Below, one piece after another: positions 1-8,753 of a stretch of DNA of 61,898 bases. A model generated the notes under the pieces. That model made no database searches, had not been told where the DNA came from, and saw only the letters and a program-made list of their open reading frames with translations. The first letter of the stretch is position 1. The number at the start of each line of letters is the position of its first letter. The DNA lies in NCBI RefSeq assembly GCF_014199595.1, contig NZ_JACHNX010000018.1, forward strand, positions 1-61,898. The letters run 5' to 3'. The translations under genes were made by a program, and so were the position numbers. This DNA comes from Sphingomonas yabuuchiae (GTDB lineage: Bacteria; Pseudomonadota; Alphaproteobacteria; Sphingomonadales; Sphingomonadaceae).

Positions 1-241
1 ACCGCTGCGGTGAAACCCCTCTAGGCCGGTCACTCCCGACGGTCAACAACATTTTTCACAACAATGTCGTTTTTCTTGCGCCGCAACGTAACATCGCCGC
101 CCTAGCCTCCCCCGTTGCCCCACGCCCTGCCTTATAAGCCCTGACGCTACGGCTCTCAGGACCGCGCAATGGCATCACGAACCTAGCATAGCTCTATCGA
201 CACGCCGGGTGGATACGATAGTCATCGCGCAGGAGATTGAT
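1..241. other. upstream region without a recognised gene
   Basis: No open reading frame here looks like a gene. The stretch is more AT-rich around 45-80 than its surroundings and precedes the GGDEF-EAL gene, so a promoter is plausible, but no clear -35/-10 pair could be assigned. Confidence 0.4.
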
Positions 242-2200
242 ATGAAACGCCTAATCACCCGGGTTATGCGATTGCGACAGGCCGACAGCCAGATCTCCTC
301 GCGGGTTCGGGCCGTGCTGGTGGAGTCGCTCTACGCCTCGCCTCGCTCGCTGGTCATCGGCGCGCTGAGCAGCAGCGCCATTGCGGCGGTCGTCGCGATC
401 TGCAGCGGCGACGACTGGCTGATCATATGCGCCATCGCCGTGGGGCTGGTGGGGCTGATCCGTATCGGCGACGCGCTGTCGAGCCGCCCGACCTCGGTTC
501 CGCAACAGGAACGAGGCTACCGCTTGGGCGCGCTGAGCTATGCAACCTTGCTGGGCCTTTTCGGCCTGCTGACGCTGACGCGGACCGACAATGGGGTGTT
601 GCACCTCCTCTCCGTCACGACTGCCATCGGCTATGCGGCTGGGATTGCGGGGCGCAATGCCGGGCGGCCTCTGATCGCCTTGTCCCAGCTTTGCTGCGCC
701 TCCCTGCCGCTCGCGATCGGGCTGCTGATCCCGCTGAGCCCGTTGAAAGCGCTGATGGCGGCGGTGATCCTGTTCTTCGTCATCGCGATGATGGACATCA
801 CGCAGCAGACCTATGCCGCAATCCTGCGCGCCACCGTCGCCTCGGAAGAGAAGGCCGCGCTGGCCGAGCATCATGCGCGCATGGCTCGGCGCGACGACCT
901 GACCGGCGTGTCCAACCGCACGGCCTTTCACGAGCAGTTCGAGCAGCGCCTGCAAGGGCTGGCGCAATCCGGCGACAAGCTCGCGTTGCTCTGGCTCGAT
1001 CTCGATCGCTTCAAGGAGGTGAACGACTCCTTCGGGCATCTGGCGGGCAATGCGCTGCTTGTCGCCATCGCCCGGCGATTGAATGCGCAGTTCGGCGAAA
1101 AGGGCATCGTCGCCCGGCTGGGCGGCGACGAGTTCGCCGTCCTGTGCCATGTCTCGCAGAATGACGTCGTCGACCAGATCGGGGCGACCATTCTCCATCT
1201 GGTGCGCCAGCCGGTGCCGTTCAGCGGGCATATGCTGCACACCACCACCTCGATCGGCGTCGCCATCGCGCCCGAGGATGGCGGCGATGCCGACACGCTA
1301 TTGAAGAATGCCGACCTTGCCCTCTACCGCGCCAAGGAGAGCGGCCGGGGCCAGGTGCTGTTCTACGAGCCGGTCATGGACGAGAAGATCGAGCGCCGCC
1401 GTCAGCTCGCGGCCGCGATGAACGGGGCACTGGAACGGGGCGAGTTCCATTTGCTCTTCCAACCCATCTTCCGCCTGGCCCAGAACAGCATCGCGTCGTG
1501 CGAGGCGCTGCTGCGATGGCACAGCCCGCAATTCGGCCCCGTATCCCCGGCCGAGTTCATCCCGATCGCCGAGGAAAACGGGCTGATCGTACCCATCGGT
1601 GCCTGGGTTCTGGAGCAGGCCTGTCAGGCCGCAAGCACCTGGCCATCGGGTGCGACGGTCGCGGTCAATCTTTCGCCCGTGCAACTGCGTACCGAGAATC
1701 TGACCGTCATGGTCGCGCGGGCGCTGAAGGACAGCGGCCTGCCCGCGAAACGACTGACGCTGGAGGTGACGGAGACGGTGCTGCTCGATGATGTCGAACG
1801 CTCGGTCGCCGCGTTGACGGCGCTGAACGCGATCGATGTGTGCACGACCTTGGACGATTTCGGGACCGGTTATTCCTCGCTCAGCTATCTGACCCAGTTT
1901 CCGTTTCAGACGCTGAAGATCGACCGTTCCTTCGTGATGGATCTGGAGCACAACCCCGCCTCGATCGCGATCGTGCAGACTATTGTCGAACTCGCCGCCA
2001 AGCTCGGCATGCGGACGGTGGCAGAAGGGGTGGAGACGCCCGCTCAGCTCGACCAGCTGCGCCGGACGCGGTGCGACGCGGTGCAGGGCTATTTGCTGGC
2101 CAAGCCGATGCCCGCCGCGGAGGTGGCCGCCTTGTTCGCCGAGGCCGCCATCGGGGAGCGAAGCCCCGGACAAGCAGTTCGCCTGCCCGGGGCCGGTTGA
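242..2200 (+). CDS. membrane-bound diguanylate cyclase/phosphodiesterase (GGDEF-EAL)
   Basis: A 652-residue protein that probably makes and/or degrades c-di-GMP at the inner membrane. Residues about 35-190 hold five or six hydrophobic segments. The GGDEF domain follows (about 215-380, motif GGDEF at 294-298) and then the EAL domain (about 390-635, with EALLRW, DDFGTGYSSL, KIDRSF and EGVET all present). Both catalytic motifs are intact, so either activity is possible. The RxxD inhibitory site normally found just before GGDEF is absent (GEKG lies there), which suggests no product inhibition of the cyclase. The ATG at 242 was chosen because AGGAG lies about 7 bases upstream; an in-frame GTG at 209 lacks a comparable site. 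It converges on the rpfF-like gene with no gap. A 7-bp GC-rich inverted repeat (2163-2169/2187-2193) at the 3' end could help termination. Confidence 0.93.
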   Translation: MKRLITRVMRLRQADSQISSRVRAVLVESLYASPRSLVIGALSSSAIAAVVAICSGDDWLIICAIAVGLVGLIRIGDALSSRPTSVPQQERGYRLGALSYATLLGLFGLLTLTRTDNGVLHLLSVTTAIGYAAGIAGRNAGRPLIALSQLCCASLPLAIGLLIPLSPLKALMAAVILFFVIAMMDITQQTYAAILRATVASEEKAALAEHHARMARRDDLTGVSNRTAFHEQFEQRLQGLAQSGDKLALLWLDLDRFKEVNDSFGHLAGNALLVAIARRLNAQFGEKGIVARLGGDEFAVLCHVSQNDVVDQIGATILHLVRQPVPFSGHMLHTTTSIGVAIAPEDGGDADTLLKNADLALYRAKESGRGQVLFYEPVMDEKIERRRQLAAAMNGALERGEFHLLFQPIFRLAQNSIASCEALLRWHSPQFGPVSPAEFIPIAEENGLIVPIGAWVLEQACQAASTWPSGATVAVNLSPVQLRTENLTVMVARALKDSGLPAKRLTLEVTETVLLDDVERSVAALTALNAIDVCTTLDDFGTGYSSLSYLTQFPFQTLKIDRSFVMDLEHNPASIAIVQTIVELAAKLGMRTVAEGVETPAQLDQLRRTRCDAVQGYLLAKPMPAAEVAALFAEAAIGERSPGQAVRLPGAG

Positions 2201-3106
2201 TCAGGCTACGGCCTTGTCCCGCAAACGGCTTTGCGCGGCGACCAGCCGTTCCATCCGCTTCAGGTCTCCCTCGGTCAGCCGCAACGCGGCGTCGGCCCAG
2301 AGGTCGACCACGGCCTCCAGCTCCTCCAGCGGCAGCGGATTGACCGCCCGCGACGCCTCGTAGATGGCGCAATGGGCGCTGTGCCGCCGCTCGTTCTGGC
2401 GGATATAGTCGGCGACCATGTGCCGCCCCTCGCCCCGCTCGGCGAGGCCATGGACGAGGCCCATCTCGTACAGTTCCTCGGCGCTATAGGTCCGGCCGCT
2501 CAGGATCATCCGCTCGGCCCTCGCCGCGCCCAGCCGCCGCGACAGGAAGCAATGCGCCCCCATGCCCGGGAACAGGCCGAACATCGTTTCGGGCAGGCCG
2601 AAGCTGGTGCCCCGTTCGGCAATGACGACGTGGAAGGACAGAAGCGCCTCGAACCCGCCCCCCAGCGCGTCCCCCTCGACCAGCCCGATGGTGATGATCG
2701 GCCGTTCCAGTCCGCGCATGTTGCGATAGAGGATGCGGACGCAGCGATGGCCGTAACGGGCCAGCGCGTCATGGTTGCGGTCGCGGATCGCCTGCGCGAA
2801 CAGGTCGAGATCGCCGCCCAGCGAGAATACGCCGGGAAAACGCGAGCCGAGCACGAGATAGCGGATCGGCAGCGTGCCGCTGTCGACCGCCTGCACGATC
2901 CCGTCCTGCCAGCGCTCGAAATCGCTCAGCAGATCGGGATTGAAGCTGGGCCGCGCACGCGGGCGCATCGCGGTCCAGAGCGTGTGGGCGGCGCCGTCAT
3001 ATTGCGTTTCCAGCTGCTCGAAGCTGAGCGCGCGGACGGTATCCGACATGAGCGAGGCGCGGCCATCGCGGAAGTCGTTCGCCATTTTGGGGTCATAAGC
3101 GGTCAT
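2201..3106 (-). CDS. rpfF: RpfF-like DSF synthase (crotonase fold)
   Basis: Crotonase-superfamily protein that closely resembles RpfF of Xanthomonas, which makes diffusible signal factor (cis-2-unsaturated fatty acids) from acyl-ACP. Matching blocks include FPGVFSLGGDLDLF, GDALGGGFEALLSFH and GLPETMFGLFPGMGAH. The two catalytic glutamates correspond to E159 and E179 counted from the upstream ATG at 3124 (a 301-residue protein results from the ATG at 3106). Their 20-residue spacing equals that of Xanthomonas E141/E161. The 3106 start is preferred because a GAGAG element lies just upstream; the 3124 start would sit inside a dyad (3117-3147). No rpfC or rpfG sensor genes are in the window. A generic enoyl-CoA hydratase is the alternative, but the RpfF-specific blocks argue against it. 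Confidence 0.85.
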   Translation of the reverse strand: MTAYDPKMANDFRDGRASLMSDTVRALSFEQLETQYDGAAHTLWTAMRPRARPSFNPDLLSDFERWQDGIVQAVDSGTLPIRYLVLGSRFPGVFSLGGDLDLFAQAIRDRNHDALARYGHRCVRILYRNMRGLERPIITIGLVEGDALGGGFEALLSFHVVIAERGTSFGLPETMFGLFPGMGAHCFLSRRLGAARAERMILSGRTYSAEELYEMGLVHGLAERGEGRHMVADYIRQNERRHSAHCAIYEASRAVNPLPLEELEAVVDLWADAALRLTEGDLKRMERLVAAQSRLRDKAVA

Positions 3107-3116
3107 CGGTGATACT

Positions 3117-3147
3117 CTCGACATGCAGCACCATGCTGCCTGTCGAG
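3117..3147. promoter_or_regulatory. near-perfect 14-bp dyad at the rpfF start
   Basis: Arms CTCGACATGCAGCA and TGCTGCCTGTCGAG are complementary except at one position and are separated by three bases. The dyad lies 11 bases ahead of the preferred rpfF start codon and covers the alternative one. It could be an operator, or an mRNA hairpin covering the ribosome-binding region. Confidence 0.5.
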
Positions 3148-3176
3148 AATAGCCCGGACGCCGATCGCGCCCCTTG

Positions 3177-3206
3177 CCGAAACTGTCCCGTGCGCGACAG
3201 TTTCGG
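3177..3206 (-). terminator. hairpin terminator after the S9 peptidase gene
   Basis: A perfect 11-bp inverted repeat (CCGAAACTGTC / GACAGTTTCGG) with an 8-base loop lies just past the stop codon of the minus-strand peptidase gene. There is no strong T run after it on that strand. Confidence 0.55.
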
Positions 3207-3218
3207 CCTTATAATACG

Positions 3219-5117
3219 TTAGTTAGCGGATGACTGGCCCAAATATTTGCCGAACCATGCCAGTTGTCGCTTCATCACGTCGGGGGCCTGGGTCGGCACG
3301 CAGTGTCCGGCATCGGGATAGATGACGAGGCTGGTCGGCACGTTCTGGCTCTTCAGCGCATTCCACCATTCGACCGACTGGGTGGGCGGTACCTCGATAT
3401 CGCGTTCGCCGACATAGATGAAGGTCGGGGTCCGCGCCGTCTTGACGTGGTAGACCGCCGAGACATCCTCATAGGCCCGATAGTCGTCATAGACCGACTT
3501 GCCGAAAAACGGGATCATCCAGGTATTGATGCCGTTGGTCCCGTAATAGCTGACCCAATCGGACAGCCCAGCCCCGGCCACGATCGCCTTGAAGCGATTG
3601 GTCTGCGTGTTGGCCCACATCACCATGAAGCCGCCGTACGAACAGCCGGTCAGGCCCAGCCGGGCGTCGTCGATCGGCGCGAGCTTCTCGACCGCATCGA
3701 TCCCGGCCAGAATGTCGCGCAGGTCGCCGCCGCCGAAATCGCGCTTGTTCGCGGCGGTAAAGGCCTCGCCCTGCCCATAGGAGCCGCGGGGATTGGGCAG
3801 GAAGCGGTAATAGCCGGCATCCTCGAACGCGCTGGCCAATCCCTTTTCGATGAAGCGCGGCGTGCTGGCGGCGCTGGGGCCGCCATGGACCTGCACGATC
3901 ATCGGCGCCCTGGCATCGGGCTTTGCCATCAGCGGCGACAACAGCCAGCCTTGCACGGTGAAGCCCTCGTTCGTCCAGGTCACGCTGCGCGCCTGAACCG
4001 CGGGCTGTTGGGCGTCATTGTCATGCGTGATCTGGCGCAGATCGGTCACGCGCCCCGCATAGACGGCCGGTGCATGGGTGAAGTCCTCGACGACGCTGGC
4101 CGCCATGTCGCCCTTGGCATTCCATGCGATCTTGCCGTCCCCGGCCGACAGGCCCGCGGGACGGGCGAAGAGCGGACGCGGGGCTTGGCCCGGCGTCAGG
4201 GCGACAGCCCCCATTTGGTCGTTGCGCAAGGTCGCCGCGCGCAAGCCGCCCTTCGTCCAGATCAGCGCGGTGAAGGTCATCGGCTGGCCCTTGGTCTGAT
4301 TGACCGGCGTGCCCCCGGCAAGCGGCACCGTCCAGACATCGCCGCCGATCGAGCCAAAATCGCTCATCAGCCCGCCGATATAGGCGACGGTCTTTCCATC
4401 CGGCGACACGCGCGGCATGTTCAACTGGGTGGCGGGCTTGGCGATCGCCGTCACCGCGCCGGTCGTCGCATCCACCCGGTCGAGCGTCGCCACCCACCAG
4501 TTCGCATCGCCATTGCCCAGCGCCGAGGTCACGACCAAAGCCGAGCCATCGGGCGTCCAGTCATATTCGTAGATATAGCGCCCCTGCGGCGACAGCGGCA
4601 CGGCTTTGGCGGGTGCCCCCTCCCCTATGGCCACGACGGCGAGGCGCTGTTCGTCATTGGCGACACCGATCTCCCCGACCTGCCGCGCGCCCGCCTGGGT
4701 CGCACCGACATCCTTCGTCGCGCCCAGCGTGATGAGCATCGCCACCCGCTTGCCATCGGGCGAGAAGCGCGGGGTCGAGGCGAGGCCCTCTACGGTCGCG
4801 ACTGGCCGTACCGTGTCACCGCGCGCGATCATCAGCGTGGCGACGCCGCCGTCCCGCGCCAGAAAGGCCAGGCCGTCGCCCTGCGGGGCATAGGTCAGCC
4901 CCGAATAGCTGCACGTCGTGCAAGGATCGATCCGCCGCACCACGCGTCCATCGCGCGCCGAACGCACCACGATACCGGGATGGTTGTTCTCGCCCGGCTC
5001 GATCGCGGCGACCTCGTTGCCCGAGGGCGCCATCGTCAGGCCGAGATAACGATGCACCGCCGCCTGCGTCGGAAACGCGACGGCCGAGACGAGGAGAAGG
5101 GCTAGAGGAAGACGCAT
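3219..5117 (-). CDS. S9 family prolyl-oligopeptidase-type peptidase, exported
   Basis: A 632-residue secreted serine peptidase of the dipeptidyl/acylaminoacyl peptidase type. It starts with a signal peptide (MRLPLALLLVSAVAFPTQA), continues with a WD40-like beta-propeller marked by repeated SPDGK-type turns, and ends in an alpha/beta-hydrolase domain. The nucleophile lies in TGCSYGGFM, the acid in GERDIEVPP and the His in DAGHCV. The ATG at 5117 is chosen for the signal peptide and for AGGA 7 bases upstream; an upstream in-frame ATG at 5159 would bury the signal sequence. It is probably last in a three-gene minus-strand run with the DUF1289 and beta-lactamase-like genes. The likely role is periplasmic peptide processing; the substrate is unknown. 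Confidence 0.9.
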   Translation of the reverse strand: MRLPLALLLVSAVAFPTQAAVHRYLGLTMAPSGNEVAAIEPGENNHPGIVVRSARDGRVVRRIDPCTTCSYSGLTYAPQGDGLAFLARDGGVATLMIARGDTVRPVATVEGLASTPRFSPDGKRVAMLITLGATKDVGATQAGARQVGEIGVANDEQRLAVVAIGEGAPAKAVPLSPQGRYIYEYDWTPDGSALVVTSALGNGDANWWVATLDRVDATTGAVTAIAKPATQLNMPRVSPDGKTVAYIGGLMSDFGSIGGDVWTVPLAGGTPVNQTKGQPMTFTALIWTKGGLRAATLRNDQMGAVALTPGQAPRPLFARPAGLSAGDGKIAWNAKGDMAASVVEDFTHAPAVYAGRVTDLRQITHDNDAQQPAVQARSVTWTNEGFTVQGWLLSPLMAKPDARAPMIVQVHGGPSAASTPRFIEKGLASAFEDAGYYRFLPNPRGSYGQGEAFTAANKRDFGGGDLRDILAGIDAVEKLAPIDDARLGLTGCSYGGFMVMWANTQTNRFKAIVAGAGLSDWVSYYGTNGINTWMIPFFGKSVYDDYRAYEDVSAVYHVKTARTPTFIYVGERDIEVPPTQSVEWWNALKSQNVPTSLVIYPDAGHCVPTQAPDVMKRQLAWFGKYLGQSSAN

Positions 5118-5193
5118 CGGCGATCCTTGATGGAAGATGATGGCAGGCAAAGGTGACAAGATACTGAACTACGGGGCGGTCATGGCAGGATGG

Positions 5194-5388
5194 TCACGCA
5201 TCCTCGACCACCCGGATGCCGCGCGCGTCCAGTTTGGCTAGCCGCGCCGGCAGCGCCTTGCTGATCGCCAGAAGCCGGGGGCGCGGGGCCTTTTTCCACT
5301 TCCGGCATTCCGGCAGGGTCCGGGCACACGCCACGCACCAGCCGGTGCGGCCATCGAAACGGCATATGCTGATGCAGGGGCTCTTCAT
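5194..5388 (-). CDS. DUF1289 family small cysteine protein
   Basis: A 64-residue protein matching the DUF1289 pattern, with four early cysteines (SPCISIC and GWCVACART) suggestive of a metal or Fe-S site, followed by a WKK segment. Function is unknown in the family. It sits 61 bases after the beta-lactamase-like gene and 76 bases before the S9 peptidase on the same strand, so co-transcription is plausible. Confidence 0.8.
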   Translation of the reverse strand: MKSPCISICRFDGRTGWCVACARTLPECRKWKKAPRPRLLAISKALPARLAKLDARGIRVVEDA

Positions 5389-5449
5389 GCGCGCACCATG
5401 ATAGGCCCGCTATCCCTCTGCCCCGCCTCGACAATCATAACGCAGCCGT

Positions 5450-6307
5450 TCACCGCAACCGCATGAAGGCGGCGACCGCATTACGGACGCTGTCGGCGAA
5501 ACGGTCGTAGATCATGCGGGAAACCTCGGCAATGACGGGCTGGCGATCCCGCCCTCCCCGCGCGAAGACGGCGATCGCGACACGGCGGCCGTCGGGCATG
5601 GTGATGAACCCGACATCGTTGGTGATGCCGTCGAGCGTGCCCGTCTTGTCCTCCACCAGCGTCCCGGCCGGAAGCAGCCCGCGAATGCGGCGGGTGCCCG
5701 TCCGGCACTGGCGCATCAGGCCCAGCAGATAGGCGCGGCTCTGGCTGGAGAGCGCGGTGCCGCTATCGAGGATCTTCAGCAGCTGGACCATCGCGACCGG
5801 CGTGGCGACATCCTTGATATCGGCCAGATGCCCGCGCTCACGAAGCAGCTGCGCAATCGTGCGGTCGACCCGCATCCCGCTGATGTTGTGCGACAAGACC
5901 CATTGCTGGACCTTGGCCGGGCCGCCGAGCGTGGCGAACATCTGGTCGGCCGCCAGATTGTCGCTGCGCACGATCATCGCCTCCATCGCCTTGGCGGCGG
6001 TGCGGCCGTTGACCATGTCGTTCAGGCTGCGTCGGCCCTGGTCCACCTCCGCCAGATAGGCGCCCGCAATGGCCAGCTTGACCGTGCTCGCCATCGGAAA
6101 GGGGATTCCGCCATTGACCATCGCGGTCGAGCCGTCGTCGAGGTCGATCGCCGCGATCCCATATTCACCCGACCGGCCGGAGAGCAGCGCGTTCATGTCG
6201 CGCTGAAGCTCGACGAGTTCCAGCGACCGTGCGGAGGCCGGGGCGGGAATAGCGCAACAGGTCGCAATGCCCATCAGGAGAAGACGGGAAAGCGGGGTAA
6301 AACGCAT
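5450..6307 (-). CDS. class A beta-lactamase-like serine hydrolase with altered omega loop
   Basis: A 285-residue exported protein with the class A beta-lactamase fold. It has a signal peptide (MRFTPLSRLLLMGIATCCAIPAPASA), the SxxK motif STVK (S74-K77), SDN (115-117) and KTG (221-223). The segment equivalent to TEM RWEPELN reads RTIAQLL, so the general base Glu166 is replaced by Ile (I151) and Asn170 by Leu (L155). In the family that base is needed for deacylation, so this protein may bind beta-lactams without efficient hydrolysis, or act on another substrate. The ATG at 6307 gives the signal peptide; an in-frame upstream start at 6355 looks spurious. It is divergent from a LysR gene. Confidence 0.85.
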   Translation of the reverse strand: MRFTPLSRLLLMGIATCCAIPAPASARSLELVELQRDMNALLSGRSGEYGIAAIDLDDGSTAMVNGGIPFPMASTVKLAIAGAYLAEVDQGRRSLNDMVNGRTAAKAMEAMIVRSDNLAADQMFATLGGPAKVQQWVLSHNISGMRVDRTIAQLLRERGHLADIKDVATPVAMVQLLKILDSGTALSSQSRAYLLGLMRQCRTGTRRIRGLLPAGTLVEDKTGTLDGITNDVGFITMPDGRRVAIAVFARGGRDRQPVIAEVSRMIYDRFADSVRNAVAAFMRLR

Positions 6308-6471
6308 ACAGCTTACTCGATCGAAGACGGATTCAGCGGCAGCGACGCTAACCAAAAAATCCGGACGCGTCGCGTGGAAATATGCGGGCTTTGCGGCGAG
6401 TCGGTCGAACGTGCGGCAGGCGGCGGCTGGCCTAGCGCCGGTCGGTGCTGTTACCGTCCCTCATGGCTTCC

Positions 6472-7392
6472 ATGAATTTCGAGCTGCTGGACATACGGGT
6501 GTTCGTCGCGATCGCGGACGGCAAGAGCTTCCTGCGCGCCGCCGAGCAGCTGAACCTGTCGCAACCCGCGATCAGCCGTCGCGTCCAGAAGCTGGAGGCG
6601 ACGGTCGGCACGCCCCTTCTGGAACGGACGACGCGGACGGTGCGGCTGACCCCGGCGGGCAAGGAGATATTGCCGCTGCTCCGCCGTCTGCTGGAGGAAC
6701 TGGACGAATCGCTGCTCGGCATGATGGCTTCGGGCGAGCGACAGGCGGGACGGCTGACCATCGCCAGCATTCCCAGCGCCACGGTGCGTTTCCTGCCGGA
6801 CGTTCTGGAAGCGCTGGGTCGCGACTATCGCAACGTCCGGGTGCGCGTGCTCGATCTGTCGGCGACCGAATGCGCCGAGGCGGTGCGGACGGGACAGGCC
6901 GAGTTCGCCATAACCCTGCCCGTCTCGTCGGACGGGGACATGGTCTATGAGCCGCTGACCGACGATCCTTATGGCCTGGTCTGTCGAAAGGACGACCCGC
7001 TGGCCGATCTCGCCGATCCGGCGTGGAGCGATCTGGCGGGGCTGCGACTGGTGACGGTGCATCCGGGCAGCGGCAACCGGACCGCGCTCGACGCCGGGCT
7101 GGCGCGTGCGGGCATCGAGTTGCGCTGGTTCTACGAGGTGACGCGGCTGACCTCGGCGCTGGCGCTGGTGCAGGCGGGACTGGGTCCGTCGGTGCTGCCG
7201 CGCCTGGCGTGCGAGGGGCCGGATGCGCGCGATCTGGTCTGGCGGCCGTTGCGCGGCGCTGAGGTCACGCGCACCATCGGCGTGCTGCGCCGCAGCTCCG
7301 CCACACTGTCCCCGGCCGCGTCACGGCTGATGGGGCTGCTTACCGATGCCTGGGCCGCCGAACCGCGTCCCTCCCCAGCGCGCGACGAGTAA
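6472..7392 (+). CDS. LysR family transcriptional regulator
   Basis: About 306 residues. The N-terminal winged helix-turn-helix (MNFELLDIRVFVAIADGKSF, then AAEQLNLSQPAISRRVQKLE) is typical of LysR regulators, followed by the periplasmic-binding-like effector domain. An ATG at 6463 is an equally possible start; neither has a convincing ribosome site. It is divergent from the beta-lactamase-like gene across about 160 bp. Its 3' end overlaps the convergent symporter gene by 72 bp. Regulation of either the beta-lactamase-like gene or the organic-anion uptake genes downstream is possible; the sequence does not decide. Confidence 0.88.
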   Translation: MNFELLDIRVFVAIADGKSFLRAAEQLNLSQPAISRRVQKLEATVGTPLLERTTRTVRLTPAGKEILPLLRRLLEELDESLLGMMASGERQAGRLTIASIPSATVRFLPDVLEALGRDYRNVRVRVLDLSATECAEAVRTGQAEFAITLPVSSDGDMVYEPLTDDPYGLVCRKDDPLADLADPAWSDLAGLRLVTVHPGSGNRTALDAGLARAGIELRWFYEVTRLTSALALVQAGLGPSVLPRLACEGPDARDLVWRPLRGAEVTRTIGVLRRSSATLSPAASRLMGLLTDAWAAEPRPSPARDE

Positions 7393-8607
7393 CGAGGCGG
7401 AGACATTGGCCGTGCCGCTGGTCAGCGCGCGGATCTCCGACAGGAAACGGTCGACCGCGATCAGCATCGCCGCCGCCCCGACCGGAATATCGGGCAGTAG
7501 GGACAGGGTGAGTAACAGCGCCGAAAATCCGCTGCCCGTCACCCCCGCCGCCGCCTTGGAGGTGATCAGCATCACGCCCAGATAGACCGCGACCCGCTCC
7601 GGCGTCAGCGCGATGCCCAGCGCCTCGCCCAGGAACAGGGTCGCGACGACCAGATACACCGCCGTCCCCGCCAGATTGAGCGAATAGCCCAGAGGAACGG
7701 TCAGTCCCGCCACGCTGCGCGGCACGCCCAGCGCCTCCAGCTTCAGGATCAGGCGCGGCAGCACCACCTCGGTCGAGGAGGTGCCCAGCACGATCAGGAT
7801 TTCGTCGCGGAACACGCGCAACAGTGTGCCGCCGCCAATCCCCGTGGTGATCCACACCAGCAGGACCAGTCCGGCGATCAAGAGACCGCACGCCAGCGCC
7901 AGTGTCGCGAACAACAGCCCCAGCGAGCCGATGAACCCGACGCCATAGGTGCCGACCGTATAGGCGATCGCCCCGAACGCCCCCACCGGCGCGGCGCGGA
8001 TCAGGAAGCCGAAGATCGCGAATTGCAGCCGGGTCAGTGCCTCGATTCCGCGCACGATCGGCGCGCCCGCCTCACCGATGCGGAGCAGGCCGAACCCGAC
8101 CAGCCCGGCAACGAACAATACCGGCAGGACATCGCCCGCGGTAAAGGCCGAGAACAACGTATCGGGCACGATCCGTACCAGGAAATCGCCCGGCCCGGTG
8201 ATGTGCCGCCCGGCCAGCTGCCGCTCCACCTCGGCCACCGCCTCGCCATATGGCGGTAGCGGCAGGCCGCGCCCCGGCTGCATCAGCGCCGCGACGCCCA
8301 GCCCGATGGCAAGCGCGGCGATGGTGATGCCGAGGAAGACGATCAGGCTGCGCAGCACTGTGGCGCCCGTGTCGCGCGCGGCGCCGTGGCGGACGATCCC
8401 CTCGACGATGGTGCAGAACAGCACCGGCGGCACCATCATCCGCATCGCCTTTACGAAAGCGATGCCCAGCGGCCCCAGATCGCGTCCGAACGCCGGGGCC
8501 AGCGCGCCAATCAGCGTCCCGGCGACGATGCCGATCAGCATCTGAACATAAAGGTGCCGCAAGACGCGCAAGACCCGATCCGCTCCAAATATATGCACGA
8601 AACGCAT
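7321..8607 (-). CDS. DAACS-family dicarboxylate/amino acid:cation symporter
   Basis: A 428-residue polytopic inner-membrane carrier of the DctA/GltP type. Family blocks include GTSSTEVVLPRLILKLEALGV, the reentrant region LGYSLNLAGTAVYL, SKAAAGVTGSGFSALLLTL and the DRFLSEIRALTSGTAN segment. DctA proteins import C4-dicarboxylates, and related ones import acidic amino acids. The ATG at 8607 is preferred over the adjoining TTG at 8610; a shorter start near the usual LRHLYVQ beginning is possible. It is divergent from the binding protein/MFS pair, whose shared upstream region is 8608-8753, consistent with one organic-anion uptake regulon. Confidence 0.88.
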   Translation of the reverse strand: MRFVHIFGADRVLRVLRHLYVQMLIGIVAGTLIGALAPAFGRDLGPLGIAFVKAMRMMVPPVLFCTIVEGIVRHGAARDTGATVLRSLIVFLGITIAALAIGLGVAALMQPGRGLPLPPYGEAVAEVERQLAGRHITGPGDFLVRIVPDTLFSAFTAGDVLPVLFVAGLVGFGLLRIGEAGAPIVRGIEALTRLQFAIFGFLIRAAPVGAFGAIAYTVGTYGVGFIGSLGLLFATLALACGLLIAGLVLLVWITTGIGGGTLLRVFRDEILIVLGTSSTEVVLPRLILKLEALGVPRSVAGLTVPLGYSLNLAGTAVYLVVATLFLGEALGIALTPERVAVYLGVMLITSKAAAGVTGSGFSALLLTLSLLPDIPVGAAAMLIAVDRFLSEIRALTSGTANVSASLLVARWGGTRFGGPGIGKQPHQP

Positions 8608-8753
8608 CAAGCGGACCGATCATTGCATTTGATCGACACGCCCGGTGTGAGGCTTAGTGCCGCGTGAGGCACGATGGCTCAAGCCCCTGCCACGACAAGA
8701 CAATGCAACGACTAGAACCCGCGAGCGAGCGGGACGGCCAGAAGAGAGGTATG

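Noticed and set aside
3264..5105. Long plus-strand open frame opposite the S9 peptidase gene
   Set aside because: It is the high-GC antisense shadow of a clear peptidase gene; its translation has Arg/Gly-rich noise and no domain.
5450..7392. Classical ampR-ampC resistance pair
   Set aside because: The LysR protein does not look like AmpR and the beta-lactamase-like protein lacks the omega-loop catalytic residues.
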